Assembly (NCBI RefSeq): GCF_004795055.1
Contig: NZ_SSBJ01000006.1
Span: forward strand, 62,001 to 126,000
Direction of reading: 5' to 3'
From: Streptomyces sp. A1136
GTDB lineage: Bacteria > Actinomycetota > Actinomycetes > Streptomycetales > Streptomycetaceae
DNA length: 64,000 bases
The translations under genes and the position numbers were made by a program. The notes under the pieces were generated by a model. That model searched no databases. It saw nothing but the letters and a program-made list of their open reading frames with translations, and had not been told where the DNA came from. This document shows, piece after piece, positions 26,661 through 35,148 of the stretch; position 1 is the stretch's first letter, and the number at the start of each line of letters is the position of its first letter.

Positions 26661-27923
26661 ATGACGAAGAACCACGAATCCCCCAGTCCGGCCGGACGGC
26701 GGTCTCCCAGCACCTCCGGATCACCCACGGCGTCCCAGATCACCCTGCGCAGTCCGGCCGAGCTGGCCGACGCCCTGCCCTACATGCTCGGCTTCCACCC
26801 GACCGACTCGCTGGTGCTGGTCGCCGTCCACGGTGAAGGGGGCCGCTTCGGCGGCCGACTCCGCGTCGGCATCCCCTCGGCGCCCACCGAATGGGCGGAC
26901 ACCGCCCGGCAGGCCGCCGAAACCCTGATCCGTGGCAGTGAGCGCCGGGGCGGCAAACCCGACGGTGTCGTCGTCTACCTCTGTCAGGACCCGCTCGTCG
27001 GGGAAAGCGCGCAGCGGGTGATGACCCGGCTGCGACCGCTGGCCCACCGACTGAGGCTGGCCTGCGGCGCGCTCGACGTGCCCGTCATGGAGGCACTGTG
27101 CCTCTCCGACGGCCGCTACTGGTCCTACACCTGCCCGGATGAGCGCTGCTGCCCGGCGGAAGGCAATCCGATGGCCTTGCCGGGCACCTCGGTCATGGCC
27201 GCCGCGGCCACCTTCGCCGGAATCCGGGTCAGGGGGTCCCTCAAGGAGATCGAGCGCCGCCTGGCCCCTCTGGACGGGGCGCAAGCCGTCGAACAGGAGA
27301 AGGCGCTGGAACGCGCCGCCATCGCCCTGGTGCCGAAGATCCTCGACGGCGCGAGCCGGGAGGAGGTCGGGGCGGAGACGCTCGCGCTGGCCAGGAATCT
27401 GATGCGGCGCATGACCCTCGCCCCACCCGCGGAAACAGGCCCGGGAGCCGACGACTGGGACGACGCGCTGCTCGACCACGATGAGGCCGCCGCGATGATC
27501 ATCGGCCTCCAGGACCGCGAGATCCGCGACATCGCCGCCGAATGGATGGAGGACGAGGAGGCGGCGCCGGCCCTGCGGCTGTGGCGGGCGCTGGCCCGGC
27601 GCTGCGTCGGGGCGTACGGGGAGCACGCCGCCGCCCCGCTGACGCTGGCCGGCTGGGTGTCCTGGTCCACCGGGGACGAACCCACCGCGCGGATCGTGCT
27701 CGGGCTCGCCCTCCGAGCCGATGCCGACTACCGGTTCGCCCAACTCCTCCACCATGCCTGCAACGAGGGCATCGATCCCGAGGGGCTCAGGCAGTGTCTG
27801 CGGGAGGAGCGCAGGCGGCGGGAGCCCGGGCGCAAGCGGTCGAGCGCGAGCACCCGCCCACCCCGCAGCCGCCCGAGGACGAACCGCCGCGCGCCGCGCC
27901 GAAGCGCGGGGAGCGAGCAGTGA
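26661..27923 (+). CDS. DUF4192 domain protein
   Basis: This 420-aa actinobacterial protein of unknown function is recognised by its opening block, LRSPAELADALPYMLGFHPTDSLVLVAVHG (residues ~28-57). Later hallmarks are LSDGRYWSYTCPDERCCPAEGNPM and the C-terminal GWVSWSTGDEPTARIVLGLALRADADYRFAQLLHHA. Two Cys pairs near residue 160 may bind metal. The last ~45 residues are Arg/Pro/Ser-rich and basic. No catalytic role is known to me. It is divergent from recQ, sharing a palindromic promoter region. Its stop overlaps a GTG that opens the next frame. Confidence 0.85.
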   Translation: MTKNHESPSPAGRRSPSTSGSPTASQITLRSPAELADALPYMLGFHPTDSLVLVAVHGEGGRFGGRLRVGIPSAPTEWADTARQAAETLIRGSERRGGKPDGVVVYLCQDPLVGESAQRVMTRLRPLAHRLRLACGALDVPVMEALCLSDGRYWSYTCPDERCCPAEGNPMALPGTSVMAAAATFAGIRVRGSLKEIERRLAPLDGAQAVEQEKALERAAIALVPKILDGASREEVGAETLALARNLMRRMTLAPPAETGPGADDWDDALLDHDEAAAMIIGLQDREIRDIAAEWMEDEEAAPALRLWRALARRCVGAYGEHAAAPLTLAGWVSWSTGDEPTARIVLGLALRADADYRFAQLLHHACNEGIDPEGLRQCLREERRRREPGRKRSSASTRPPRSRPRTNRRAPRRSAGSEQ

Positions 27924-28453
27924 GCCGGAACGGGAGGACACCGGCCTGGCGGCCGGCCGGTCTCGGGCACGAGGTCGCGGACGGCTGGAGCCGAGCCGGG
28001 GGCACTCCCCGCCCGTACGTGTGGCTGCGGCCGGGAGGCCCGCAGGCTCCGCCGGTGTGGGCGGCCACCACTGCCGGTGCGGTCCTGGGGCGGGTCCGAC
28101 GCCGGTTACGGGGAGTGCCGACAGCGCGGTCCGACAGGCCGGGCGACTCCCGGGCCGCCGGCGGATGTCGCGGCCACGGGGCGGGTCGTCTCCGAGCCAC
28201 TCGCCGGCAGCGGCCTGGGGCCGTCCGGGCCGTCGGCTGCTCGCCGCTCGGGCGCAGGGCCGCCGGGGTGTTCGGCAGCGCCCCGCGGGGGACCGGGACC
28301 ACCAGCGCGAGCCCCTCAGGGGTCGGTCGTCGGGTCGAGCCGTCACACGGGCCCGTGACCCCGGCGGGGTCAGACACGTTCAGCTGGGGGGTGGTGGGTG
28401 ACCGGCCCCGCCGCCGAGCAGCGAAACCGACCGGAGCGCAGACAAGGCGACGC
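27924..28453 (+). other. 530-bp region without a supportable gene
   Basis: A GTG overlapping the DUF4192 stop (GTGA at 27920-27923) opens a frame that runs without a stop into the debranching-enzyme gene. The translated stretch (VSRNGRTPAWRPAGLGHEVADG...) is Arg/Pro/Gly-rich, has a rare TTA codon near 28107, and shows no family features. It may be an N-terminal extension, a decayed small gene, or noncoding. No clear terminator or promoter is visible. Confidence 0.4.
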
Positions 28454-30424
28454 ATGGCCCACCCCGTACCCCCTGCCCGCAGGCCGGAATTGCCGCCCGT
28501 GCACGACGCCGTCATCTGCGTCGCCGCGCCCTGTCTGGTCATCTCGCCCGAACACGGTCAGCTGACGGGCCGGGGGCTCGACGGGATCTACCGCGCGGGG
28601 CGCCGGCTGCTCTCCCGATGCGTACTGCGTGTCGGGGGCCGCGACCCGGTCGCGGTCCAGGGGCGCAGCATGGGGGCGGATCGGGCGGCCTTCACGGCCA
28701 CCGTCCGCACCGGCGCCGAGGTCGGCCCCGACCCCGACATCCGGGTCGAGCGCGTGCGCCACGCGGACGGCACCGAACGCATCACCCTGCGCAGCTATGC
28801 CGCCAGGCCGGTGCGCCTGCCCGTGGAACTCTCGCTCGGCACCGACCTGGCGGAGCTGGCGGCGGTGGCGGGCGGCCGGGCCGGGGCGGAGCTACCCGCA
28901 GTCGTGCACGCGGCCGGTTTGCGCTGGAGCACCGGCGAGGCGCAGGCCGTGACCACCGCCGAACCGGCCCCTGACGACGCGCTCGCCTCCTCCGGTCTGC
29001 TGCGCTGGCAGGTCGAACTGGGGCCGGGCGAAACCCGCACCATCGAACTGCGGACCACCACCGCCGACCGCACCGCCCGGGCCCCGGCCGGTCAGGTGGC
29101 GAACCCGCTGTCCGAAGCCCGGGCCGAGGGGGATGACCCGAGGGCGGAGATCTGGTTCCGCACCAGCGTCGAGGATCTGGGAGCCCTCCTCCTGAGGGAC
29201 ACCGCCGAGCCGGCGGACGCCTATGCCGCGGCCGGGGTCCCGTGGCGGCTCGGCCTGGCCCCGGCGGAGTCGCTGTGGGCCGCCCGGATGGCCCTGCCGC
29301 TCGGCACCGGCCTGGCGGGGGCCACCCTGCGCACCCTCGCCCGGACCCAGATCACGGGCCAGGGACCCGACGTCGGGAAGATCCCCGGGCCGCTGCGCGG
29401 GGCCGGACCACAGTTGCCGCCCGGCTGCACCGGGACCGAGGCCACCCTCGCCTTTCCGGTCGTGCTGGCCGAGGCATGGCGGTGGGGGTTGCCCGAGGCG
29501 GAGGTGGCCCGGCTGCTGCCGACCGCCGAGCGTTGCCTCGGCTGGTTGCGCCGCGCCATGGGTGGGGACGGCTTCCTGGCCGATCCCGACCCGGGACCCC
29601 GCCGGTGTGAAACGCAGGCACACGCGCACCGGGCCGCGCTGCTCGGCGCCGACCTGCTCGCCGGGTGGGGGCGCGACGGAGCCGAGGAGTGGCGGGGGTG
29701 GGCGGCCGGACTGCGGGAAAGGTTCCGGGCCGGGTTCTGGATCGACGGTCCCGACGGGGGACGCCCCGCCGCGGCCCTGCACCCCGACGGGCGGCCGCTG
29801 CCCCGGCTGAGCGGGGCCGCCGCCCATCTGCTCGACACCGGACTGACGAGCGGTGGCCGACCGGCCCCCGGCCTGCTCGACCGGGTCCGTACCGAACAAC
29901 TGGCCAGGCTGCTCGGGGCCCCGGCGATGGACTCGGGGTGGGGCCTGCGGAGCATGGCGGCCCGTGAACCGGGCCACAATCCCTTCGGCCACCGCTCCGG
30001 CGCGGTACGGGCCTATGAGAGCGCCGTCGCGATCGGGGGTCTGGCCCAGGCCGGCTTCGAGAAGGAGGCAGCCGGGCTGCTGCGGGGCCTGCTCGACGCG
30101 GCGGAGAGGTTCGGGTACCGGCTGCCGGAGATGTACGCGGCGGAACAGCGCACCGCGGGCAGCGCCCCCTTCCCGCACCCGGCCGCATGCCGCCCCGCCG
30201 CGGTGGCGGCGGCGGCGGGAGTCCACGTACTGACCGCTCTCGCGGGCGTCCGCCCCGACGCTCCCGCGGGGACGGTCGCCCTCGCACCCCTGTCGGGCGC
30301 CCCGCTCGGTGCCCTGCGGCTGTCGGGCCTGCGCGTGGCCGGGGAACCGTTCGCCGTACGCGTCAGCCGTCTGGGGCTCGGCATGGTGGAGGAGGCGGCT
30401 GATGCGCTCCAATTGGGAGGCTGA
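28454..30424 (+). CDS. Glycogen-debranching N-terminal domain protein (amylo-alpha-1,6-glucosidase-like)
   Basis: This 656-aa protein begins with the beta-rich glycogen-debranching N-terminal domain: AVICVAAPCLVISPEHGQLTGRGLDGIYRAGRRLLSRCVLRV. A helical (alpha/alpha)6-type domain follows from about residue 270 (YAAAGVPWRLGLAPAESLWAARMALPLG, then SGWGLRSMAAREPGHNPFGHRSGAVRAYESAVAIGGLAQAG). The WGLRS...NPFGHRSGAVRAYES region is where glycoside hydrolases of this fold carry catalytic residues. The usual catalytic DxxR/TrpTrpAsp motifs at the start of the helical barrel are not obvious, so activity is uncertain. The ATG is chosen because the N-terminal domain begins within 15 residues and AAGG precedes it. 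The frame extends upstream without a stop. Confidence 0.78.
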   Translation: MAHPVPPARRPELPPVHDAVICVAAPCLVISPEHGQLTGRGLDGIYRAGRRLLSRCVLRVGGRDPVAVQGRSMGADRAAFTATVRTGAEVGPDPDIRVERVRHADGTERITLRSYAARPVRLPVELSLGTDLAELAAVAGGRAGAELPAVVHAAGLRWSTGEAQAVTTAEPAPDDALASSGLLRWQVELGPGETRTIELRTTTADRTARAPAGQVANPLSEARAEGDDPRAEIWFRTSVEDLGALLLRDTAEPADAYAAAGVPWRLGLAPAESLWAARMALPLGTGLAGATLRTLARTQITGQGPDVGKIPGPLRGAGPQLPPGCTGTEATLAFPVVLAEAWRWGLPEAEVARLLPTAERCLGWLRRAMGGDGFLADPDPGPRRCETQAHAHRAALLGADLLAGWGRDGAEEWRGWAAGLRERFRAGFWIDGPDGGRPAAALHPDGRPLPRLSGAAAHLLDTGLTSGGRPAPGLLDRVRTEQLARLLGAPAMDSGWGLRSMAAREPGHNPFGHRSGAVRAYESAVAIGGLAQAGFEKEAAGLLRGLLDAAERFGYRLPEMYAAEQRTAGSAPFPHPAACRPAAVAAAAGVHVLTALAGVRPDAPAGTVALAPLSGAPLGALRLSGLRVAGEPFAVRVSRLGLGMVEEAADALQLGG

Positions 30425-30465
30425 GGTCCGGATCACCGTCTCCGGCATCACCAAAGCCCTGTTTA

Positions 30466-30480
30466 TCGTCAGGCAGACGA
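30466..30480. promoter_or_regulatory. Candidate operator upstream of the NUDIX gene
   Basis: The palindrome tcgtc-aggca-gacga lies just upstream of the -10 hexamer at 30482. NrtR-type NUDIX regulators often bind such sites in their own promoters. This one is an inference from position. Confidence 0.4.
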
Positions 30481-30481
30481 C

Positions 30482-30493
30482 TATGATCGCGGC
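30482..30493 (+). promoter_or_regulatory. -10 hexamer of a leaderless promoter (NUDIX gene)
   Basis: TATGAT at 30482-30487 is followed by 6 nt and the ATG, so transcription should start at the start codon. No ribosome-binding site is present. Confidence 0.6.
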
Positions 30494-31240
30494 ATGTCGC
30501 CCTACGACCCGTCGGCCTTTCCGCCCTTCGCCGTCACCGTCGATCTGGTCGTGCTCACCGTGCGGCGCCACGCCCTCTGCGCGTTGGTCGTCCGACGGGG
30601 TGAGCAGCCGTTCCAGGGGCGCTGGGCCCTGCCCGGCGGCTTCGTGCGCGCCGAGGAGGACCTGGCGGCGGCCGCCGCCAGGGAGCTCTCCGAGGAGACC
30701 GGCCTGTGCGCGCACGACCCGGGTGTTCCCGGCGTGGACAACGGCGCGCATCTCGAACAGCTCGCCACCTACGGCGATCCGAAACGGGACCCCCGGATGC
30801 GGGTGGTCAGTGTGGCGCACCTGGTGCTGGCCCCGGACCTGCCCGCGCCCCGGGCGGGCGGCGACGCCAACAGCGCGCGCTGGGCCCCCGTCGACGAGCT
30901 CCTCGCCGCCGGCGAACAGGACTCCGCGGGGCTCGCCTTCGACCACGCCCAGATCCTCGCGGACGGTGTGGAGCGGGCCCGGTCCAAGATCGAGTACTCC
31001 TCCCTGGCCACCGCCTTCTGCCCGCCGGAGTTCACGGTCGGGGAGCTGCGCCGGGTCTACGAGGCCGTATGGGGCGTGGCGCTCGATCCGCGCAACTTCC
31101 ACCGCAAGGTCACCGGTACCCCCGGGTTCCTGGTGCCTGCCGGGGGGACCACGACCCGTCAGGGCGGCCGCCCGGCCCAGCTCTTCCGGGCCGGTGAGGC
31201 GACCCTGCTCAACCCACCGATGCTGCGCCCGGAAGTCTGA
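30494..31240 (+). CDS. NUDIX domain protein with winged-helix C-terminus (NrtR-like)
   Basis: This 248-aa protein combines a NUDIX fold (residues ~12-145) with a C-terminal winged-helix region (about 165-225: FCPPEFTVGELRRVYEAVWGVALDPRNFHRKVTGTPGFLVPAG). That is the architecture of NrtR/NdnR regulators, which sense ADP-ribose and control NAD genes. The NUDIX box is essentially intact (GGFVRAEEDLAAAAARELSEETGL, matching GX5EX7REUXEEXGU), so hydrolysis is also possible. It could be a regulator, an enzyme or both. The stop lies inside the first unit of a 15-bp tandem repeat array. Confidence 0.82.
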   Translation: MSPYDPSAFPPFAVTVDLVVLTVRRHALCALVVRRGEQPFQGRWALPGGFVRAEEDLAAAAARELSEETGLCAHDPGVPGVDNGAHLEQLATYGDPKRDPRMRVVSVAHLVLAPDLPAPRAGGDANSARWAPVDELLAAGEQDSAGLAFDHAQILADGVERARSKIEYSSLATAFCPPEFTVGELRRVYEAVWGVALDPRNFHRKVTGTPGFLVPAGGTTTRQGGRPAQLFRAGEATLLNPPMLRPEV

Positions 31241-31396
31241 GGCCCCGAGGTCTGAGGCCCCGAGGTCTGAGGCCCCGAGGTCTGCCCCGCGGTCTGACGC
31301 GCCGAGAGTCGACGCTGCCAGGCTTGACGCCCCGCGGTCTGAGGCCCCGAGGTCTGACGCGCCGCGAGTCGACGCCGCGAGACCTGACGCCCCGGG
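31235..31396 (+). repeat. 15-bp minisatellite array, 11 units
   Basis: Three identical units (gtctgaggccccgag) are followed by eight diverged ones. All units are 15 bp except the fourth, which is 12 bp. The array starts 6 bp before the NUDIX stop codon. Every unit length is a multiple of three, and one frame reads as RSEAP/RSDAP pentapeptides, as if the repeat had been coding. Confidence 0.85.
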
Positions 31397-31722
31397 GGCG
31401 GGTGCCCGAGGTCGGGTGCCCGGGGGTTCGACCCCCTGCCGTCGGGGACCGGTGCGCCCAGGGTCGGCTCACCGGGGTTGGCCCACACGCAGGGGTGCCT
31501 CGCCTGCTGCCGGCCCACCCCAACCAGGGGCACCCCGGCCCGGGTGGCCCCGACCCACAGCGGTCAGCCGGTGCTTGCCAGGCTCCCTCCCGGTGGGTCG
31601 GACTCGCCCGGCGACACGGGTGTGTTCGCGGGCCACCTGCCCCGAAAATCGGACATATCGCGTTATCTTGCTTGCGGTACTCACCCTGCCGCAGAGCGGT
31701 CTCACCCCCCGCGAGAGAAGCG
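31397..31722 (+). other. Intergenic region between the minisatellite and the ABC gene
   Basis: No gene is supported here. There is a hairpin ggggg-ttcga-ccccc at 31422-31436. An unusually AT-rich patch at 31646-31672 contains the near-palindrome atatcgcgttat (31655-31666), which resembles operators of PadR-type regulators of ABC exporters. The promoter of the ABC gene probably lies around this patch. Confidence 0.4.
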
Positions 31723-33696
31723 ATGCTCCAGGCCATCGGACTCACCAGTACACCCCGTCGAGACCTCCCGCCCATCGTGGACGACCTCACCTTCGAGGCC
31801 CGCCCCGGGTGCGTGACCGCCCTGCTGGGCGAACCGGGCTCGGGCAAGACCACCGCACTGCGACTCATGCTCGAACTCGAACCGGGCCGCGGCGTCACCT
31901 ACTTCCGGGGCCGCCCGCTCCACCGGGTCCCGCAGCCGGGCCGTGAAGTGGGAGTGCTGCTCGGTGACGTGCCCGGCAACCCGGCGCGGACCGTCCGCAA
32001 CCAGCTGCGGATGCTCTGCGCCGCCGCCGGGGTGCCGGCTTCCCGGGCCGACACCATGCTGGAGGTCGTCGGTATCGCCGGTTTGCGCGACCACCGGCTC
32101 GGCTCGCTGTCGCGTGCGATGGAGCGCCGGTTCGCCCTCGCCGCCGCGCTCCTGGCCGACCCGTGCACGCTGCTGCTCGACGAGCCCGCCGCCGAGCTGT
32201 CGTCGCGCGAACGGACTTGGCTCTACGGGTTGTTGCGTGGGCACGCTTCCCTCGGCGGTGCGGTGCTCTTCACCACCGACGACGCCAGGGAGGCCGCCCG
32301 CGGCGCCGACCGGGTCGTCTCCATCGAGGCGGGCCGACTCGTCGCCGATCAGGACGCCGCGGACTTCGCCCGCACCCGGCTCCGGCCCAGGGTCGCCGTA
32401 CGCACCCCGCACGCGGCCCGGCTGGCCGACGTCCTCGGCCGCGAGGCCCGGGCGGCCCGGCGCGCCGTCGAGATCGTCGCGGAGAGCGGTACCCGCCTGT
32501 CCGTGTACGGCAGCAACTGCGCGGAGGTGGGCGAGGCCGCCTTCCGCAACGGCGTCCTGGTCCACCAGCTCGCCGACGAGACCGGGGACGCGGGCGGCGC
32601 CGGCGAGGCGACTGCAGCGGCCCGACCGGTCCCGCAGGCGCGCACCGAAGCCGGCACCGAAGCCCGCGCCGCGGAGGCCCGTAGCGGCGACATCCGCGCG
32701 CAGGCGCGTATCGACGCCCGTGCGGAGACACGCGCCGAGGCGGGTCAGCAGGTCGCCCCCGAGGCCCGCACCACCGCCTCCGGCGGCCCGGACAGCCCAG
32801 AACTCCCCTTCGCGACCCGGGCCGACGGCTGGTCCGGTGGCGAGACCGGCCGGTGCCTCTCACCGGCCCCCGACGATGTCCCTGACGGCCGCCCCGGCCT
32901 GCCGGTCTCGGCGGTCCGCCGCGTCGGGGGCCCGCTGCGGCCCCTGCGCTACGAGCTGCACCGCGTCTTCGGCACCGCCACCCCCTGGCTCACGGCGGCC
33001 GTCGTCATCGCCGTATCCGCGCTGACCGCCGTCCTGCTCGCCCGGACCGGCGCCGCCCCACGCGACCGGATGCTCGCCGCGTGGCCCGCCTTCCTGCCCC
33101 TGCCGCCCGCTGCCATCGGCGCGGGGCTCCTCGGCGCCCTGGCCTTCGGCGAGGAGTACCGCTACCCCGCCCTGGCGGCGGCCCGGGGCACCGTGCCGCG
33201 CAGGCTGGGACTGCTCGCCGCGAAACTCGGCGTCTGCTCCGCCCTCGCCCTGCTGATCGGCGCCCTCGCCCTGGTGGGCGACACCTGCGCCGTCGGGCTG
33301 GTCTTCGGAGCCGCTCCGCTCCGCGCGCCCGCGCAGTGGATCATCCCGGCCGCGAGCTGGGCGGGATTGCTCGCCGGCTGCGCCTGGGCCGGTGTCCTGG
33401 CCTCCGCGGTCTTCCGTTCCACGGCCGCCGGCCTGGCCGCGGTGCTCGCCGTACCGGTGGCGGTCGTACCCCTCGTGCGCAAGGTGCTCGCCGAGCCGTC
33501 CGCGTACCCGGCCGACGGGATGGTCGCGCGGCTGCGCGGGGTGTCCGCGGCGCACTGGCCACCGGAGGCGGACCGCTTCGTCCTGGGCGCCCTGCGGATG
33601 ATGACCCAACCCGTCGGGACGGCACTGGTGTTGTCGTTGATCGTCCTGTTGTGCGCCTATGGGTTCACAGGACTGCGGAGCCGGGTGCGCTGGTGA
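31723..33696 (+). CDS. ABC transporter with ATPase and membrane domains in one chain
   Basis: This 657-aa protein starts with an ABC ATPase: LLGEPGSGKTTALRLML (Walker A), then DHRLGSLSRAMERRFALAAALLADP where the signature should be, and LLLDEPAAELSSRERTW (Walker B). The signature is degenerate (LSRAM in place of LSGGQ). Residues ~300-400 are an Ala/Arg/Glu-rich linker with many EAR/AEAR repeats. The last ~240 residues contain about six transmembrane helices of the ABC-2 permease kind. The ATG has GAGAGAAG upstream. It lies 205 bp upstream of whiH on the same strand. The substrate is unknown. Confidence 0.82.
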   Translation: MLQAIGLTSTPRRDLPPIVDDLTFEARPGCVTALLGEPGSGKTTALRLMLELEPGRGVTYFRGRPLHRVPQPGREVGVLLGDVPGNPARTVRNQLRMLCAAAGVPASRADTMLEVVGIAGLRDHRLGSLSRAMERRFALAAALLADPCTLLLDEPAAELSSRERTWLYGLLRGHASLGGAVLFTTDDAREAARGADRVVSIEAGRLVADQDAADFARTRLRPRVAVRTPHAARLADVLGREARAARRAVEIVAESGTRLSVYGSNCAEVGEAAFRNGVLVHQLADETGDAGGAGEATAAARPVPQARTEAGTEARAAEARSGDIRAQARIDARAETRAEAGQQVAPEARTTASGGPDSPELPFATRADGWSGGETGRCLSPAPDDVPDGRPGLPVSAVRRVGGPLRPLRYELHRVFGTATPWLTAAVVIAVSALTAVLLARTGAAPRDRMLAAWPAFLPLPPAAIGAGLLGALAFGEEYRYPALAAARGTVPRRLGLLAAKLGVCSALALLIGALALVGDTCAVGLVFGAAPLRAPAQWIIPAASWAGLLAGCAWAGVLASAVFRSTAAGLAAVLAVPVAVVPLVRKVLAEPSAYPADGMVARLRGVSAAHWPPEADRFVLGALRMMTQPVGTALVLSLIVLLCAYGFTGLRSRVRW

Positions 33697-33784
33697 GAGA
33701 CCGGTGCTGATCGTTCCGGTGCGATACGGGGTGCCAACGGGATCGTTGGCGTCCACGTCACGCGAAACGGATCGCAACTCCCCG

Positions 33785-33809
33785 TAATAGGCCCGGTTCT
33801 TTACGATAA
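33785..33809 (+). promoter_or_regulatory. Candidate WhiG-type promoter of whiH
   Basis: TAAT (33785-33788) and TACGATAA (33802-33809) resemble the sigma-WhiG consensus TAAA-N15-GCCGATAA, with a shorter 13-bp gap. In S. coelicolor, whiH is known to be transcribed by sigma-WhiG. Because of the spacing I call this tentative. Confidence 0.45.
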
Positions 33810-33901
33810 GTCGTCAATTGCGTAGGTGGCACCGATCACCCTTTCGTGTGCTTTTCACCAAAGACCTCAAGGGTGATGGAGGCACAGCCGACAAAGGATT
33901 C

Positions 33902-34789
33902 GTGAGTACCCTTGCGCACACCATGATGACCGCCGCCCGCCACGCCGACTCCGGTCTCGCAGGCCCGGGCGAACTCGACCGCTATCCCTTCGCGGAGACC
34001 CCCGGGTCCGACCGGGTCGGGCCACCCCACTGGGAGGGCGCCGACGTCGAGTTGAGCCGCGTGGGCCGCCGCGCGGCGGGCAGCCGGGGCCGCGGGCTGC
34101 ACGGCCAACTCGTCCAGCAGCTCGGCCAGATGATCGTCTCCGGCGACCTCGGCGCGGACCGCCCCCTGGTCCCCGAGGAGATCGGGCAGCGCTTCGAGGT
34201 CTCGCGGACGGTCGTCCGCGAGTCGCTGCGCGTCCTGGAGGCCAAGGGCCTCGTCAGCGCCCGCCCGAACGTGGGGACGCGGGTCCGCCCGGTCGCCGAC
34301 TGGAACCTGCTCGACCCCGACATCATCGAGTGGCGGGCCTTCGGTCCCCAGCGCGACGACCAGCGGCGCGAGCTCAACGAGCTCCGCTGGACCATCGAAC
34401 CGCTGGCCGCCCGACTGGCCGCCGGCCACGGTCGCCCCGACATCCAGCAGCGACTCGCCGACATGGTCGAGATCATGGGCCACGCCCTCGGTCAGGGCGA
34501 CGCGATCACCTTCGCCCGCGCCGACAACGAGTTCCACGCGCTGCTGATCCAGGTCGCGGGCAACCGCATGCTGGAGCACCTCTCCGGCATCGTGTCCGCC
34601 GCCCTCCAGGTCTCCGGCAGCCCGGTCACTGCCTGCGACCGGCCCAGCGAGACCTGCGTCGCGCACCACGCCCGCATGGTCGAGGCGCTCGCGGCCGGTG
34701 ACGCGCTGGGTGCCGAGAACGCCATGCGTCAGCTGCTCACCGTGCACCCGGAGGTCGAGCGCGTGGTTCCGGCCCCGCGCGAGCACTGA
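33902..34789 (+). CDS. whiH: Sporulation regulator WhiH (GntR/FadR family)
   Basis: WhiH is needed for septation of Streptomyces aerial hyphae and autorepresses. This 295-aa protein has a ~70-residue N-terminal extension (VSTLAHTMMTAARHADSGLAG...). The winged helix is GLHGQLVQQLGQMIVSGDL...VPEEIGQRFEVSRTVVRESLRVLEAKGLVSARPNVGTRV, residues ~70-140. A helical FCD effector domain follows, with RWTIEPLAARLAA, DNEFHALLIQVAGNRML and HARMVEALAAGD, whose His and Asp residues suggest metal or carboxylate binding. I chose GTG 33902 (AAAGGAT 5' of it) because the recalled WhiH N-terminus begins STLAHTMMTAARH. It is immediately followed by hrdB, as in other streptomycetes. Confidence 0.93.
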   Translation: MSTLAHTMMTAARHADSGLAGPGELDRYPFAETPGSDRVGPPHWEGADVELSRVGRRAAGSRGRGLHGQLVQQLGQMIVSGDLGADRPLVPEEIGQRFEVSRTVVRESLRVLEAKGLVSARPNVGTRVRPVADWNLLDPDIIEWRAFGPQRDDQRRELNELRWTIEPLAARLAAGHGRPDIQQRLADMVEIMGHALGQGDAITFARADNEFHALLIQVAGNRMLEHLSGIVSAALQVSGSPVTACDRPSETCVAHHARMVEALAAGDALGAENAMRQLLTVHPEVERVVPAPREH

Positions 34790-34821
34790 CGGGCGACGCG
34801 CGGGGGCGCGGGGGTTCACAC

Positions 34822-34854
34822 GTGTCGCCGGACCCGGTGCGGGTCCGGCGACAC
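34822..34854 (+). terminator. Hairpin terminator after whiH
   Basis: A perfect 14-bp inverted repeat (gtgtcgccggaccc, loop ggtgc) starts 33 bp after the whiH stop. Confidence 0.85.
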
Positions 34855-35148
34855 CGGTGTGGGTGCCCGGCGTAGCCACGCGAACTGCGCGTATGGCCGT
34901 ATGACCGGCATTGGCGTAAAAGTGGTGTGACTCGGACCACGAAGATTGGGCGTAACGCTCCGCGACGTGACGCGATGACTTAAGAGGTGATGGCCGACGG
35001 AGGGAAGACAGCAGCCCTTGCGGGTGCTGTGCAGCTCCCCGGCCCCTGCCCGCGCCCCCGGCCCATCCCCAGTCGGTGGTCGTCGGCCACGGTCCAGCAC
35101 CACCAGGCCGGGGTCGGAAGCCGTTCCCATCGTTCCGAGAGGTTGTTC
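34855..35148 (+). other. hrdB leader and promoter region
   Basis: Nearly 300 bp separates the whiH terminator from hrdB. The first part (34880-34985) is relatively AT-rich and is the likely promoter zone. GTGACT (34927-34932) and TAACGC (34953-34958) are possible -35 and -10 elements, but 20 bp apart. I see no GGAAT-N18-GTT sigma-R type element. The remaining ~160 bp would be an untranslated leader with several short upstream starts. Confidence 0.4.

Noticed and set aside
26721..28346. 541-codon minus-strand frame opposite the DUF4192 gene and the following gap
   Set aside because: Its only support would come from the gene-poor part; the translation there is Arg/Pro/Ser-rich without recognisable motifs or a ribosome-binding site.
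31422..31436. tRNA T-arm-like sequence ggggg-ttcga-ccccc
   Set aside because: No acceptor stem, D-arm or anticodon arm can be folded around it, and with a standard 7-nt T-loop the stem does not pair. It is a simple palindrome in a GC-rich repeat zone.
34927..34958. GTGACT/TAACGC as the hrdB promoter
   Set aside because: The spacing is 20 bp, beyond the usual 17-19. I kept it only as a mention in the leader description.
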